Shown here one piece after another: positions 35,578 to 46,130 of a DNA stretch of 64,000 bases. Under the pieces are notes generated by a model. That model made no database searches, was not told the DNA's origin, and worked only from the letters and a program-made list of their open reading frames with translations. Where the stretch lies: assembly GCF_945859685.1 (NCBI RefSeq), contig NC_079148.1, forward strand, positions 146,069,133-146,133,132, in the 5' to 3' direction. The stretch is from Eupeodes corollae (lineage: Eukaryota; Arthropoda; Insecta; Diptera; Syrphidae). Position 1 is the stretch's first letter. Every line of letters begins with the position of its first letter. The position numbers and the translations under genes are program-made.

Positions 35578-36595
35578 AAAAAAGGCTGGGATGCGACCCA
35601 CACTGATAACTTCCCATCCCGGCTGTCGATTTGTTTTGCTTAAAACTTTGTACTATTTTTTGTGGAATTTATTTTTTATGAAAAAACACGGACTGTTGGA
35701 TTTTTATATCAAAATTACTAAATATCGAAAACAATATTTTATGTGAAATAAAATAAGTTTGAAACCAATATTTCAAATTTTTGAAAAGATATTTGAGTCG
35801 AAAATCATTTTTACCAACTTTTGTTAATTTTTTTATGTTTTAATATTTTGTACAAAATCTGTCAATTCGATTTTTTCAAAATTTTACTGAATGTTAACAA
35901 CAATATTTTTTGAAAGACAAAAGTAGTTTAAAGAAAATATCTCAAAGTTTTAAAAGGATATTGAGTCGAAAATCAATTTTTACCAACTTTGAGTAATATT
36001 TTTTAAAATTTTTATTTTTTATAAAAAAAACTGTCAATTCGATTTTTCTCAACATTTTATCAGATGTCAAAAACATTATTCTTCGTTGCACAAAATTGTT
36101 GAGGAGATGAAAACATATTTTAATCGTAAAATTTTCGAGGTGACACATTTTTTTTTTCATTTATAAAAAAAACCCTTAATTTGATTTTTTTGGTATCACG
36201 TTGCAATATGTTATATAAAATTTAATTCAAGTCTCTAGCGTTTTTGGTTCGTAAGATATTTAGGTTTAACCAAAATTTTCACCTTTTTTTTAAACTGCTA
36301 TGGTAAAAAAACCAGGCACACAATTTTCTTGAGAGCCCTTTCTGCATCTTTCTGCCTTATTATCTGTGTAACAAAATCTATTTGAAGTCGATATCTCTAT
36401 TGGTTACTGAGCTATGGACGACGAAAAAAACGTCGCTAACGTACGGACGTACAAACGAACGTACACACGCACGCACAGACATCTCTTTAAAAATCTTTTA
36501 TTTCGACTCTAGGGACCTTGAAACGTCGAGAAATGCCAAAATTTTCAATTTGACAATTCGGACCCATTACAATAACTTCCTATGGGAAGTTAATA
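35578..36595 (+). repeat. Family X interspersed repeat, copy B
   Basis: Starts AAAGGCTGGGATGCGACCC; TAACTTCCCAT is at 35607-35617 and its inverted partner ATGGGAAGTTA at 36582-36592. Two to three AT-rich units lie in the middle (TCTGTCAATTCG at 35868, ACTGTCAATTCG at 36028). The complex 3' segment includes GTCTCTAGCGTTTTTGG, GAGCTATGGACGACGAAAAA, ACGTACGGACGTAC and GGGACCTTGAAACGTCGAG. Complete at both ends. Confidence 0.85.
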
Positions 36596-37592
36596 ATGGT
36601 TCTATTACTAACAGAACCTAAATTAAGATCAAACATTTTAAAGAAAATTAAAAAAAAATATCAGATTGATTTTAAAAAAAATTGAATTTTCGACCAACAA
36701 ATTTGTATTGTTATTTTTAGCCTAAGAAAAGAGAAAAAAAAATCGAATTGGCTCAAAACCTTTATATCCTAATTTGAAGTCAAATGACACAATATTTTAA
36801 GCTGTCGAGTCGAGGATAGACAGAATGACAGAATCACCGGAGCCACTTTTTTGGACTTGTATACAATAGTTATGTCATGTTTGACTGAAATATCACGTTC
36901 TAATTTTTTATGAATGTAAACCATACTTATAGTTCCTATAAGTCGCGATTTAAAGAGGATAATGGGATGCGAGTAAAACGAAGTTCAAACGAATAATAAA
37001 CTACTCTTTTAGCATCCATTAATATTTTTTGTAATATATTTCTGAAAATAATTCGGTAACTTCAAAGTTAATAAGACAATATTACTTGATCATTCAATAT
37101 CATATCAACAAATTAAAAACATTGCTAAGCCGAGTTCCAATATCCTAGACACTCAAATTTAAAGGTCTAATAAATCGAAGTTTCATCTCATACTGAATCT
37201 TGATTAGAGTTCTAACACCCGAGAACTTGATGAAGAAATGAGTCAAAACTCAATCGACTCTCAATTTTTCAATATACCAAGTTTTAGAAACTAGAACTTT
37301 GTCAAGAAATTTGGCCAAGAGTCTATACTGAGAGAACAATGATTTTCAATACGCAGTATGTAAATTCTTTCCATTAAATTTGAAAAACTGTTTTAAATGT
37401 TTTTTTAAAACATTACATTTTCTTTCATTGAATATATCGTCGGTTTATTGCGAAAAGTCACTAAGTACACTTTTGATGGATTTTAATCTAAAAATGCAAA
37501 GTTGTGAGTTTCAATCATAGCTATCGATTAAATAACGCTAAAAAAGCATCAGAACAACAGAAATCCTGTAAAAAATGGTTTCATTAAGTACA
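36596..37592. other. AT-rich spacer between inverted repeat copies
   Basis: No gene or known repeat seen. Confidence 0.4.
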
Positions 37593-38410
37593 AAATGTTT
37601 GCGACTTTTTTTTCGTCGTCCATAGTTCAAGAACCATAACAGATATCGACTTCAAATAAAATTTGTTGTACAGACAAAAAGGCAGAAAGATGCAGAAAGC
37701 GCTCTCAAGAAAATTGCGTGGGCGTTTTTTTATCATAGCAGTTTAAAAAAAAAGGTAAAAATGTTGGTTAACCCTAAATATCCAAACCATCCTGACCAAA
37801 AACGCTAGAGACTCGAATTAAATTTTATATAATATATTGCAACGTGATAACAGACAATTATATATTTTTTGATAAAACATCCAATAAACGGTTTTTTTTA
37901 TTAATCAAAAAAATTTGTCACCTCGAAAATATGAATACAAAATGATTTCATCTCCAAAACAATTTTGTGCAATGAAAAATAAAGTTTTTAAGAAATAAAA
38001 ACCTACAAAAAAAAAACAATACTCAAACTTGGTAAAAAGTGAATTTTGCCTCAAATATCTTTTCAAAACTTTGAGATACTCGCTTTAAACTACTTTTTTC
38101 TTTTAAAAAATATTGTTGTCAATATTCAGTAGAATTTTAAGACGAATCAAATTGACGTTTTTTTCCAAAAAATAAAAACCTAAAAGAAACAACTTGGTAA
38201 AAATTTACTTTCGACTCAAATAGCTTTTCAAAAAAATAAAAATATTGTCTTCAAACTTTTTTATTTCACAGAAAATATTGTTTTCGATTTCAGTAGTTTT
38301 TTAATAAAAATCTAACAGTCCGTCATAAAAAACCAACAAACTTTTTGGCGATACAAATCAACCGACGGAATGTGAAGTTTTCATTGTGGGTCGCATCCCA
38401 GCCTCTTTTT
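37593..38410 (-). repeat. Family X interspersed repeat, copy C (minus)
   Basis: The 5' end is at the right (GGGTCGCATCCCAGCCTC at 38388-38405 in reverse). It contains two to three AT-rich units, then the 3' segment (AGCGCTCTCAAGAAAATTG in reverse at 37698; GTCGTCCATAGTTCAAG near 37616). The last ~170 bp with the hairpin are missing. It lies in inverted orientation to copy B, about 1 kb away. Confidence 0.8.
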
Positions 38411-38689
38411 TAAATTATTGGGAACTATTTATCTCAAAATATATCGATAAGAAATAATAAATAATATTCTGAACGATATTTATGAGATTGCGTTGAAAAA
38501 TTTAAATGAATTTTTAGCCCATTTTTAGAAATTTACTCTTTGGAGCAAACTTATTCTCTGATGATAGTTTAATCTGATTTATAAAAGTTGCAAAATTTAC
38601 AAATAAGAATTAAGTTAAATTCAGCAAGTGGTTTAATTTATTTTTATTTACGTTTTCATAGCACTTCATCAAATATGTTTAACATCAGT

Positions 38690-40066
38690 AAGAAGAAAAA
38701 GGTAAGGAATCTAGAAACATCAATAGTTTTTTGTTAACATTTTACTTATCGTTATCAATTCTAAGCTTTTCGTAGTATTTGGTTATGAACCCTTTATTTT
38801 GCAGAACAGAAGCAATTCTTCTTGGCAAACTTTTAACCAAAGCCTTACATCGTGACTTTGGAATTGCATACCAAGCATTTTGAATCTTCTGCCACAATTG
38901 TGTCAAATTGGTTTTTTTTTTTGCTCAATGTGATGTTTAACATCATTCCACAAATTCTCGATCGGGTTAAGATCGGGTGATTGTGCTGTCCACTTCAAAA
39001 CGTCGATTTTATTCACCTTTATTTACTAACTTTGAAGTGTGTTTAGGGTCGTTGTCGTGCATGAAGCGCCATTATAACGACACATTGTCTTCTGTGTAGG
39101 GTAGGTACTATGATCCAACAAAATGTCTCTGTTCACGTTCTGGTCCATTTTGGTGTCAATTTTTACGATGGGGCCAACCGCGCCGCGCCGTGCGATGAAA
39201 AAGCAGCCAACACCATAACGTTGCCTCCACCGTATTTCACCGTCTTAATGGTGTACCTTTTATCATATTCAATGTTTTTTGGACGCTAACAGAATTTTGA
39301 TTCATCGCTCCAGAACACGTTTTTCCAAAAACTAATTGGTTTGTACAGTTGAGCTTTGGCAAACTGTAACCTAGATTTGAGATTTTTTTTTGATACAAGC
39401 GGTTTTCTCTAAGCAACGCACCCATGTAGATTTGTTTCTTTTAATCGGCGTCTAACGGTCCTTGAGGACCATAGTTCCTTGAAAATTCGCTTCGAATGGC
39501 ACTGGATATCTTAAACGGACCCTTGGTTGATAACCTATAAATAATTCTATCTTTATTTATAGTTGTCTTTCTGGCTCGGGGGTTTTGTTTAACGTTTTCA
39601 ATTACTCCAAACTTTTTGAAATGACAAAAGGCAATATAAACCAGCTTCCTGGAGCATTCTAACAACTTATAAATGTCTGTTACCGTTCACCTTTTCGACT
39701 TCATTTTCAAGATCAGACTTCTTTTATTTTTTGAGCACCATTTGCCATGACTAATTTATTTTTTTTAGTACAGAAAATTAACGCAAATTATTATTTTCTT
39801 AAAAAAAAAAACACAAAAATTTAAAATACACTCTTTGATTGCAAAACGGGCTAAATTTATGTCCAACTAAAAACAATGCAAATCACAAATAATATTAGTT
39901 TTTCGCAAAACGGTATTCTACTTTTCAATCATTTACACATTTTTTTTTACCATATAAGGAAGTCATAGTAACAACATAAAAATGAGCCGTTACTTGCAAG
40001 TAATAAAATTTGAAAATTGAAAAAACTTGTACTCTTTTCAATGTGCTAAATTCGTGTCCACCACTG
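38690..40066 (-). mobile_element. Second Tc1-like DNA transposon, inactivated (IR/DR type)
   Basis: The right end carries GTGCTAAATTCGTGTCCACC then ACTG, closing at 40065. An inner related repeat GGGCTAAATTTATGTCCAAC sits at 39848-39867, the paired direct-repeat layout of IR/DR Tc1 elements. A matching left end was not found, so the left side may be truncated. The transposase runs on the minus strand from about 39749 to 38710. Confidence 0.8.
38710..39749 (-). pseudogene. Tc1-family transposase pseudogene (second element)
   Basis: Minus-strand frames give an N-terminal segment with an early TAA (MVLKK*), a helix-turn-helix-like part (FCHFKKFGVIENVKQNP), and ENRLYQKKISNLGYSLPKLN. The first catalytic Asp is in WSDESKF (39300), followed by a stop. 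Next come KYGGGNVMV (39230), MHDNDPKHTSKL with the second Asp (39050), and, after a frameshift near 39020, WTAQSPDLNPIENLW with the Glu (38975). The end is RIASVLQNKGFI. The triad codons survive although the frame is broken in at least three places. Family role: cut-and-paste transposition at TA. Confidence 0.85.
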
Positions 40067-42446
40067 TTATAGCCCAAAAAGTTATGGTTACCTCGTATAA
40101 GTAAATTCTTTAAGCCAAATCAGAACCTCGTAACTTAAATGGTTTTATAGAAATTGTAATAAGCAGAATCTTGTACCTTGAATGCTTAAATGGTAATTGT
40201 CATACAAGTTTTTGATTTGTATTCATTCCTAAAAAAATTTCAGAACATTGCTGTTAAGCTTCCAATTTTTTGATTTAGAAAAATTTCTTTTAATAATACT
40301 TTTTTTCGATTTTTTTTTGGCTAACGAGGTTACGACGTTTAAAATTTCTCTAGATTTTTTAACAAACGCTGAATTTTATTGCGAAGAATGGAAATTTAAA
40401 TTCTTCCTAGGAAGAATGTATGTAAACAAGGGCTTTAAGCCTAGATTTGCATTAGTAGTTCCATATTAGTCATTTTCTCTCGCAGTATTTTTCATCAGCA
40501 TACCATAACTTTAAAAACTTGAATAAATTTATGAGGATCAAGTGTCCCTCTATGTTATTTTGTATAAATAGAAAAATCCCCTATAAAATGTTTTCAGATA
40601 GAAACCTACTCGTACCTCTAAAAATTCATATTATCCTGCTACAACTGGCAAACCAAAAGCATATATTAAACACATTAATATTTTTCATGTCATCCTTAAC
40701 GAATAGACTAGTTGCGCCATCTGTTCTTAAATAGACAAACTAATCTTCATACTCTGATAAAAAAGGACCAAATAACACCCAGCGTCGGTATGGTAGTGCA
40801 GTTTATATACGAAAATAAACCATTTTAAGAAAGCGGGAAATTCAAATTACAAATATTGAATTTCCCATTCCAACAAAATCAACTCAAAAAATAATGATTT
40901 ATCCAATTAGAATATAATTTATTTAACTCCAATTGGAATTTGACACATTTATCTGATAACAATCCAACCAGGACACGAGAATCTTAAACATATTCGTTTC
41001 GAATATTTACTCGCAGTTATTTCAATAATTTCAAGTGCTGCCTTTTTTTCTAACCGTTGACAGTAGTTATTTATTTGGACGTAATAAATTTTCGTAATTA
41101 ATATGCAAATTTACAAGTGCGCATTCATTCAATTGGCGGCGATAGTGATGGCGATGGCTTGGCCTGTGCCTGTGCCTGGGCACCAGAAACATGTGTGATT
41201 GTAAATTAATTGACAATGAGTGCTGTGGCCAGCAATCTGTATAAAATATATTATCTTTTTGTTGAAACTTTCATATATATGTATCTTTATATTAATTTCA
41301 ATTGAACATGATGTATTGCTGGTAGATTTTCAATTTCAGAGCGAACAGTTAATGAATGGTGTTGGCCATAAATTATAACATACAGAGGACCAGTTCGCAA
41401 ATCAAAAACGCCACAAAGAGAGACAGAGAAAGAGAGTCAACAACGCGTATTTAAAAAAAAAACGCCTTTGGTGTATCTGCGTCTTTCGCATACTTTTGGA
41501 CTTCAATTTTCACTTTGCGTTGTCACAATATTTTGGCATCTGGATGCAGTTGAAGTTGTAGGTACATCGACGAGTTGTTATAATTATTATTGTAGCTGCA
41601 GATGCAACGAATGAAAAAATGTAACTTAGGCAGCAAGCTGCTTTAAAAAAAGAAAAATTACAAAAATACCTTCATAAGTAAAGTCTATAGGTACCGTCAT
41701 AATTCAGAAGGAATTGTGTAATTGTAATAAAATCGAGGATAAAAAAAAGAAGAGTCCTTGGAATGATTAACACTTACGAAGGTGTTAATAAAATTTGTAA
41801 CCTTCAAAACTTTTTTCTTGTAAAAAGGATTTTATTAACACTTTTTATCGTTCTCTTTAGAAGAGTAATGCGGTTGTCAATTTAAAGTATTACAGATATT
41901 TTTGTACGGAAAAGGTACATCGTCTCTAGCTATTGATGGAACTGGAGGGTAAATCCAATTAAAAATGAATTGTTTAGAACACCTGCTTGGCATTGCACCT
42001 TGACTAGGCTGCAATTTTTAGATTCTTAAGATGTTTAAATTTAAAAAAAAAATAAAAGTTAAGAAGTGTCCAACCAATGCTTAAGACTTTTAGGACCTTC
42101 AAAGTTCAAAATCAACTCCTGGACTTAGTTGAGTCAAGGTAAAATAAATATTGAAATGAACTGGGAACCGTAACAATCCTACGCATTCTTGAAAAATAGC
42201 ACTTCTAGCTAAGGTTTTATTTAAAGACAAAATTTAATTTTTTTGTCATACATAAGACAGGTTGTTTTTTTCTTCTCTTAACATTTTTGAAACAAAAATT
42301 ACATAACTTCTAGTTCACTTTTTTCTTATCATAGTTTCCAGCATTTCAGGCTTGTTTAACAAAAAAGATTTAAGTACTTTTACTAGTTACGTAAATGGAG
42401 CTTTATTGCATTATGAAATTAATCTCGAACATTGAAAATGAAAAAA
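40067..42446. other. Unique sequence between Tc1 and family X copy D
   Basis: AT-rich at 40067-40960 and 41640-42446, with short open frames of no recognisable family. A complex block at 41000-41240 is listed separately. 41400-41440 holds AAAGAGAGACAGAGAAAGAGAG. Confidence 0.4.
41000..41245. promoter_or_regulatory. Possible conserved non-coding / enhancer block
   Basis: It contains a POU-type octamer ATGCAAAT (41103-41110) right after AATTAAT, TTTATTTGGACGTAATAAA, GGCGGCGATAGTGATGGCG, a TGTGCCTGTGCCTGGGCAC tandem, and TAAATTAATTGACAATGAG. Complexity and GC stand out from the flanks. Function is inferred only from motif clustering. Confidence 0.2.
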
Positions 42447-42837
42447 GAGGCTGGGATGCGACCCACACTGATAAAATCCATCCCTTCTGTCGAATTGTCT
42501 TGCTTAAAAGGTTTGTAGGTTTTCGTGTTTTGCTAAAAAAAGTTGTCAGTTGAATTCATTGCATGTGTATAATGAAATAGCTTGATTTCAAAATCTATTT
42601 TTCGATTTTTGAGATTTTTAGTCGAAAACCAATTTTTCACAAATTGGATAAATGAAATTTATTTGCGAGATATCAAGAACCGAATGCCAATGTTTACCAA
42701 ATTTGAATACTATTTTTTTATATTTTTTTTTGATGAACAAACGGCCTGTTGAATTTTTATAAAAAAAACTACTGAATATCGAAAACAATATTTTCTGTGA
42801 AATAACACAGAGTTTAAAGACAATATTTTTAACTTTT

Positions 42838-43922
42838 AAAAAGCTATTTAAGTCGAAAGTAAATTTCTACCAAGTTTTAATATTGTTTTTGTTATTTGGT
42901 TTTCATTTTTTGTAAAAAAACCTGTCAATTAGATTTTTCTCAAAATTTTATAGAATGTTGACAACAACATTTGTTAAAAGACAAAAGTAATTCCAATGTT
43001 TCAAAGCCGAAAATCGATTTTTACAAACATTTATAATTTTTTTTTAGGTTTTTATTTTGTGAAAAAAATATATTTTATAAAAAAAATTATTTAGAAGCCA
43101 TAAACTAAAATTTTTGAAAAGATTTTTGAGCCGAAAATCAATTTTTACCAACTTTTGTTAAATTTTTCTTAGATTTTTAGTTTTTTTGCAAATAGCTGTC
43201 AATTCGATTTTTCTGAAAATTTTACTGTATCTTCACAACAACATTTTTAAAAAGATAAAAGCAATTTAAAGCCAATGTCTCAAGGTTTTGAAAAGATATT
43301 TGAGTCGAAAATTAATTTTTACCAACTTTTATTTTTTTGTTTAGGTTTTTATTTTTTTGTAAAAAAAACTTTCATTTTTTAAAAAGCTATTTGAATCGAA
43401 AGTAAATTTCTACCAAGTTTTAATATTGTTTTTGTTATTTGGTTTTCTTTTTGTAAAAAAAACCTGTCAATTAGATTTTTCTCAAAATTTTATAGAATGT
43501 TGACAACAACATTTGTTAAAAGACAAAAGTAATTCCAATGTTTCAAAGCCAAAAATCGATTTTTACAAACATTTATAATTTTTTTTTAGGTTTTTATTTT
43601 GTGAAAAAAATATATTTTATAAAAAAAATTATTTAGAAGCCATAAACTCAAATTTTTGAAAAGATTTTTGAGCCGAAAATCAATTTTTACCAACTTTTGT
43701 TAAATTTTTCTTAGATTTTTAGTTTTTTTGCAAATAGCTGTCAATTCGATTTTTCTGAAAATTTTACTGTATCTTCACAACAACATTTTTAAAAAGATAA
43801 AAGCAATTTAAAGCCAATGTCTCAAGGTTTTGAAAAGATATTTGAGTCGAAAATTAATTTTTACCAACTTTTATTTTTTTGTTTAGGTTTTTATTTTTTT
43901 GTAAAAAAAACTTTCATTTCGA
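42838..43922. repeat. Near-identical 543-bp tandem duplication
   Basis: Copy 1 is about 42838-43380 and copy 2 about 43381-43922. They share, at an offset of 542-543 bp, GTAAATTTCTACCAAG, TTATTTGGTTTTC, AAGACAAAAGTAATTCCAATG, ATTTAGAAGCCATAAACT, TTTTGCAAATAGCTGTCAAT and CTCAAGGTTTTGAAAAGATA. I noticed only a few substitutions and small length changes in A or T runs, so the duplication is young relative to the divergence between units. Confidence 0.85.
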
Positions 43923-44396
43923 TTTTTCTCAAAGTTTTACTGAATGTTAGTTTAAAGCCATAATCTCAAAATGAAAAGATATTTGTGTCGAAAATCAATT
44001 TTTAGCAAATTTTGTTAAATTTTCTTTTAAGTTTTTATTGTATTAAAAAAAACTGTCAATCGTTTTTCCTCAAAATTTAATCGAATATTGAAAGCAATAT
44101 TACTTATAAGATTAAATAAAATTTAAGCCAGAATCTTAAGTTTTTAGAAACATATTTGAGTCGATAATCAATTTTTACCAACTTTGAGTAATGTTTTTTT
44201 TTTAGATTTTTGTTTAAAAGAAAACTGTTGATTTGATTTTGCTCAAAATTTTATCAGATGTTGAAAACGTTATTTTTCGTTGCACGTACAATTATCGAGG
44301 TGACAAAAATTTGTTTTAAGTTTTTTTGATTTACAAAAAACCGTTAACGCGGTTTTTTAAAATAAATACACTTTTTTGATATCACGATGCAATATA

Positions 44397-45923
44397 CACT
44401 GCGCGTCATCAGGTTAGCACACACTCTCGTGTAATTGATTCCAACCAAACTAAATGAGTTAGGATTTTTATATTATTTTTTATTTATGGCCGATTTAATT
44501 TTTAGTTAAATAAAACAAAGGTTTTTGTTTTTCCCTTTTTTAATATTGTTTGTGTCATCAGGTTAGCACATATCACTTTTTTTTATTTTTTTTAAAACTT
44601 TTAGCTTTGAACTTATTTCTTAACTTATACATTTAGTAATTAAAACATTGTTTAATAAATGTAATAGTGTGTAGATCCTCCCTTGTTGATAATGACCTCA
44701 TAGATTTGATTGGGAAGCGACTCGTACAATTTGTCAATATGATTCAAGGAAATAAATGACCAAGAGCGTTTAATGCCTTCGATTAGTTCTGGTTTGTTGG
44801 AATATTGTTTCCCAGACTCATAAACTCTACGAGCAAGCAACACCCACACGTTTTCTATTATATTGATGTCACGTGAGTAAAGCGGCCACTGAATTAAACT
44901 TACATTTTATCCCTCAATCCATGTCTTAACGACCCGGGATGTGTGGATCGGAGCGTTGTCGTGTTGAAAATGCTATGGTAAGTTTCCAAACAAATTTTTG
45001 AAATGTTGAATAGCCTTTTCAAGTACGTTTTTGCAAGTACTTCCATTCATATTTGCTGTCAAAAACTGTAAGTCGCACGTACCATAGGAGGAGATGGCTC
45101 CCCACACCATCACACCCCCACCCGACTATAAAGCCGATCCAACTGGTGTTCCTGCTTGCGAAGATCATGAAAGTAAAAACTGTATCCGTCTGGACCTTCC
45201 AAATGTAATTTATTTTCATCAAAAACGACAACGTAGCGCCAATCAGAAGTCCATGACATGTGCACTCGTGCAAAATCATTTGTCTTTCGAGCCACGTTAA
45301 GTGGGGGTTTCTTCTTCAGTTGCAATCGTTTTAAGTGTGGAGCATTCCCTATCGCTCTTTGGATTGTTGATAAACTCACTTGAACACCTACATTTGCTCT
45401 GATCTTTGATGCCGAATTGTGGAAGTTGGCTGCTTCGCTCAAAATTGCTCTTTTATCAGTCTTAGAAATCATTCTATTATTACAGCATTTATTATTTTTT
45501 CCATATCCTGACTTATTACTCAAGAATGCGGATATTACTTTTCGACTTCTACCAATTTTTTTCGATATTGCACTTATTGACAGCCTTGAATCCTTGTAGG
45601 CTTCAATTTTAGCTTTCTCTTGCACAGATAACGATTTTTCCCTACCCATATTAATTTTAATACACCACTTAACTAGCAACAAAAATGCGGTTAGCCTACG
45701 CGTTTAACTCTTGAAGAAAAACTAAAAACAATTTGCATGTGCTTACCTGATGACACAAAAATAAAGGTCACCGCTTTACCATAAAAAATAACATAAACAG
45801 TAAAAACCGTATAACGGGATCGTTCCATAGGATACATAATGTGAGCTGCATGTTGAAAACAAAAACGACCAGATCAGTTCTATTAAGCTTTTGGGGGATG
45901 TGCTAACCTGATGACGAGCAGTG
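44397..45923 (-). mobile_element. Tc3/Tc1-like DNA transposon with well-preserved IR/DR ends
   Basis: The 25-bp terminal inverted repeats at 44397-44421 and 45899-45923 (CACTGCGCGTCATCAGG...) differ at one base. A related inner repeat (GTGTCATCAGGTTAGCACA) occurs about 155 bp in from the left (44552) and about 166 bp in from the right (45738-45757, as a reverse complement). TA flanks both ends (44395-44396 and 45924-45925). The 1527-bp element carries a transposase pseudogene on the minus strand. It sits inside family X copy D. Confidence 0.95.
44652..45646 (-). pseudogene. DD34E Tc3-like transposase pseudogene
   Basis: The start is taken as MGREKSLSVQEKAKIEAY (ATG near 45646), the usual beginning of the N-terminal helix-turn-helix. 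A second DNA-binding half holds SKIRANVGVQVSLSTIQRAI. The first catalytic Asp is in VVFDENKLHLEGPDGYSF, a Tc3-type block. A one-base frameshift near 45112 precedes GGGVMVWGAISSYG. The second Asp is in FQHDNAPIHTS and the Glu in RDINIIENVW, with 34 residues between them. Stops interrupt at PYHFQ (TAG near 44976) and before NVSLIQWP (TAA near 44908). The C-terminus is SFISLNHIDKLYESLPNQI to THYYIY and a stop near 44655. About 330 codons, full family length. Only three lesions were found, so this is the youngest transposase here. Confidence 0.92.
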
Positions 45924-46130
45924 TATAATACAAAATTTAATTCAAGTCGCTGGCGTTATTGGTTCGTGAGATATTTAGGGTTAACCAAAAACTTCACCTT
46001 TTTCAAACTGCTATGGTAAAAAATACCACCCTCGCAATTTTCTTGAGAGACCTTTCCGTATCTTTCTGAAATTTCAAAATTTTTAGTACGACAAATCGGA
46101 TCCATTACAATACCTTAATATGGGAAGTTG

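Larger units (their letters stand above)
42447..46130 (+). repeat. Family X interspersed repeat, copy D, expanded and interrupted
   Basis: Starts GAGGCTGGGATGCGACCCAC at 42447 and ends ATGGGAAGTTG at 46130. The middle carries at least eight AT-rich units, including a 543-bp tandem duplication (42838-43922). At 44396 the sequence GCAATATA is cut by a Tc element; the family X sequence resumes at 45924 with TATAATACAAAATTTAATTC, exactly where copy B reads GCAATATGTTATATAAAATTT. About 2.15 kb without the insert, the longest copy here. Part of the 3' segment (the ACGTAC/CACGCACGC stretch) is deleted near 46070. Confidence 0.85.
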
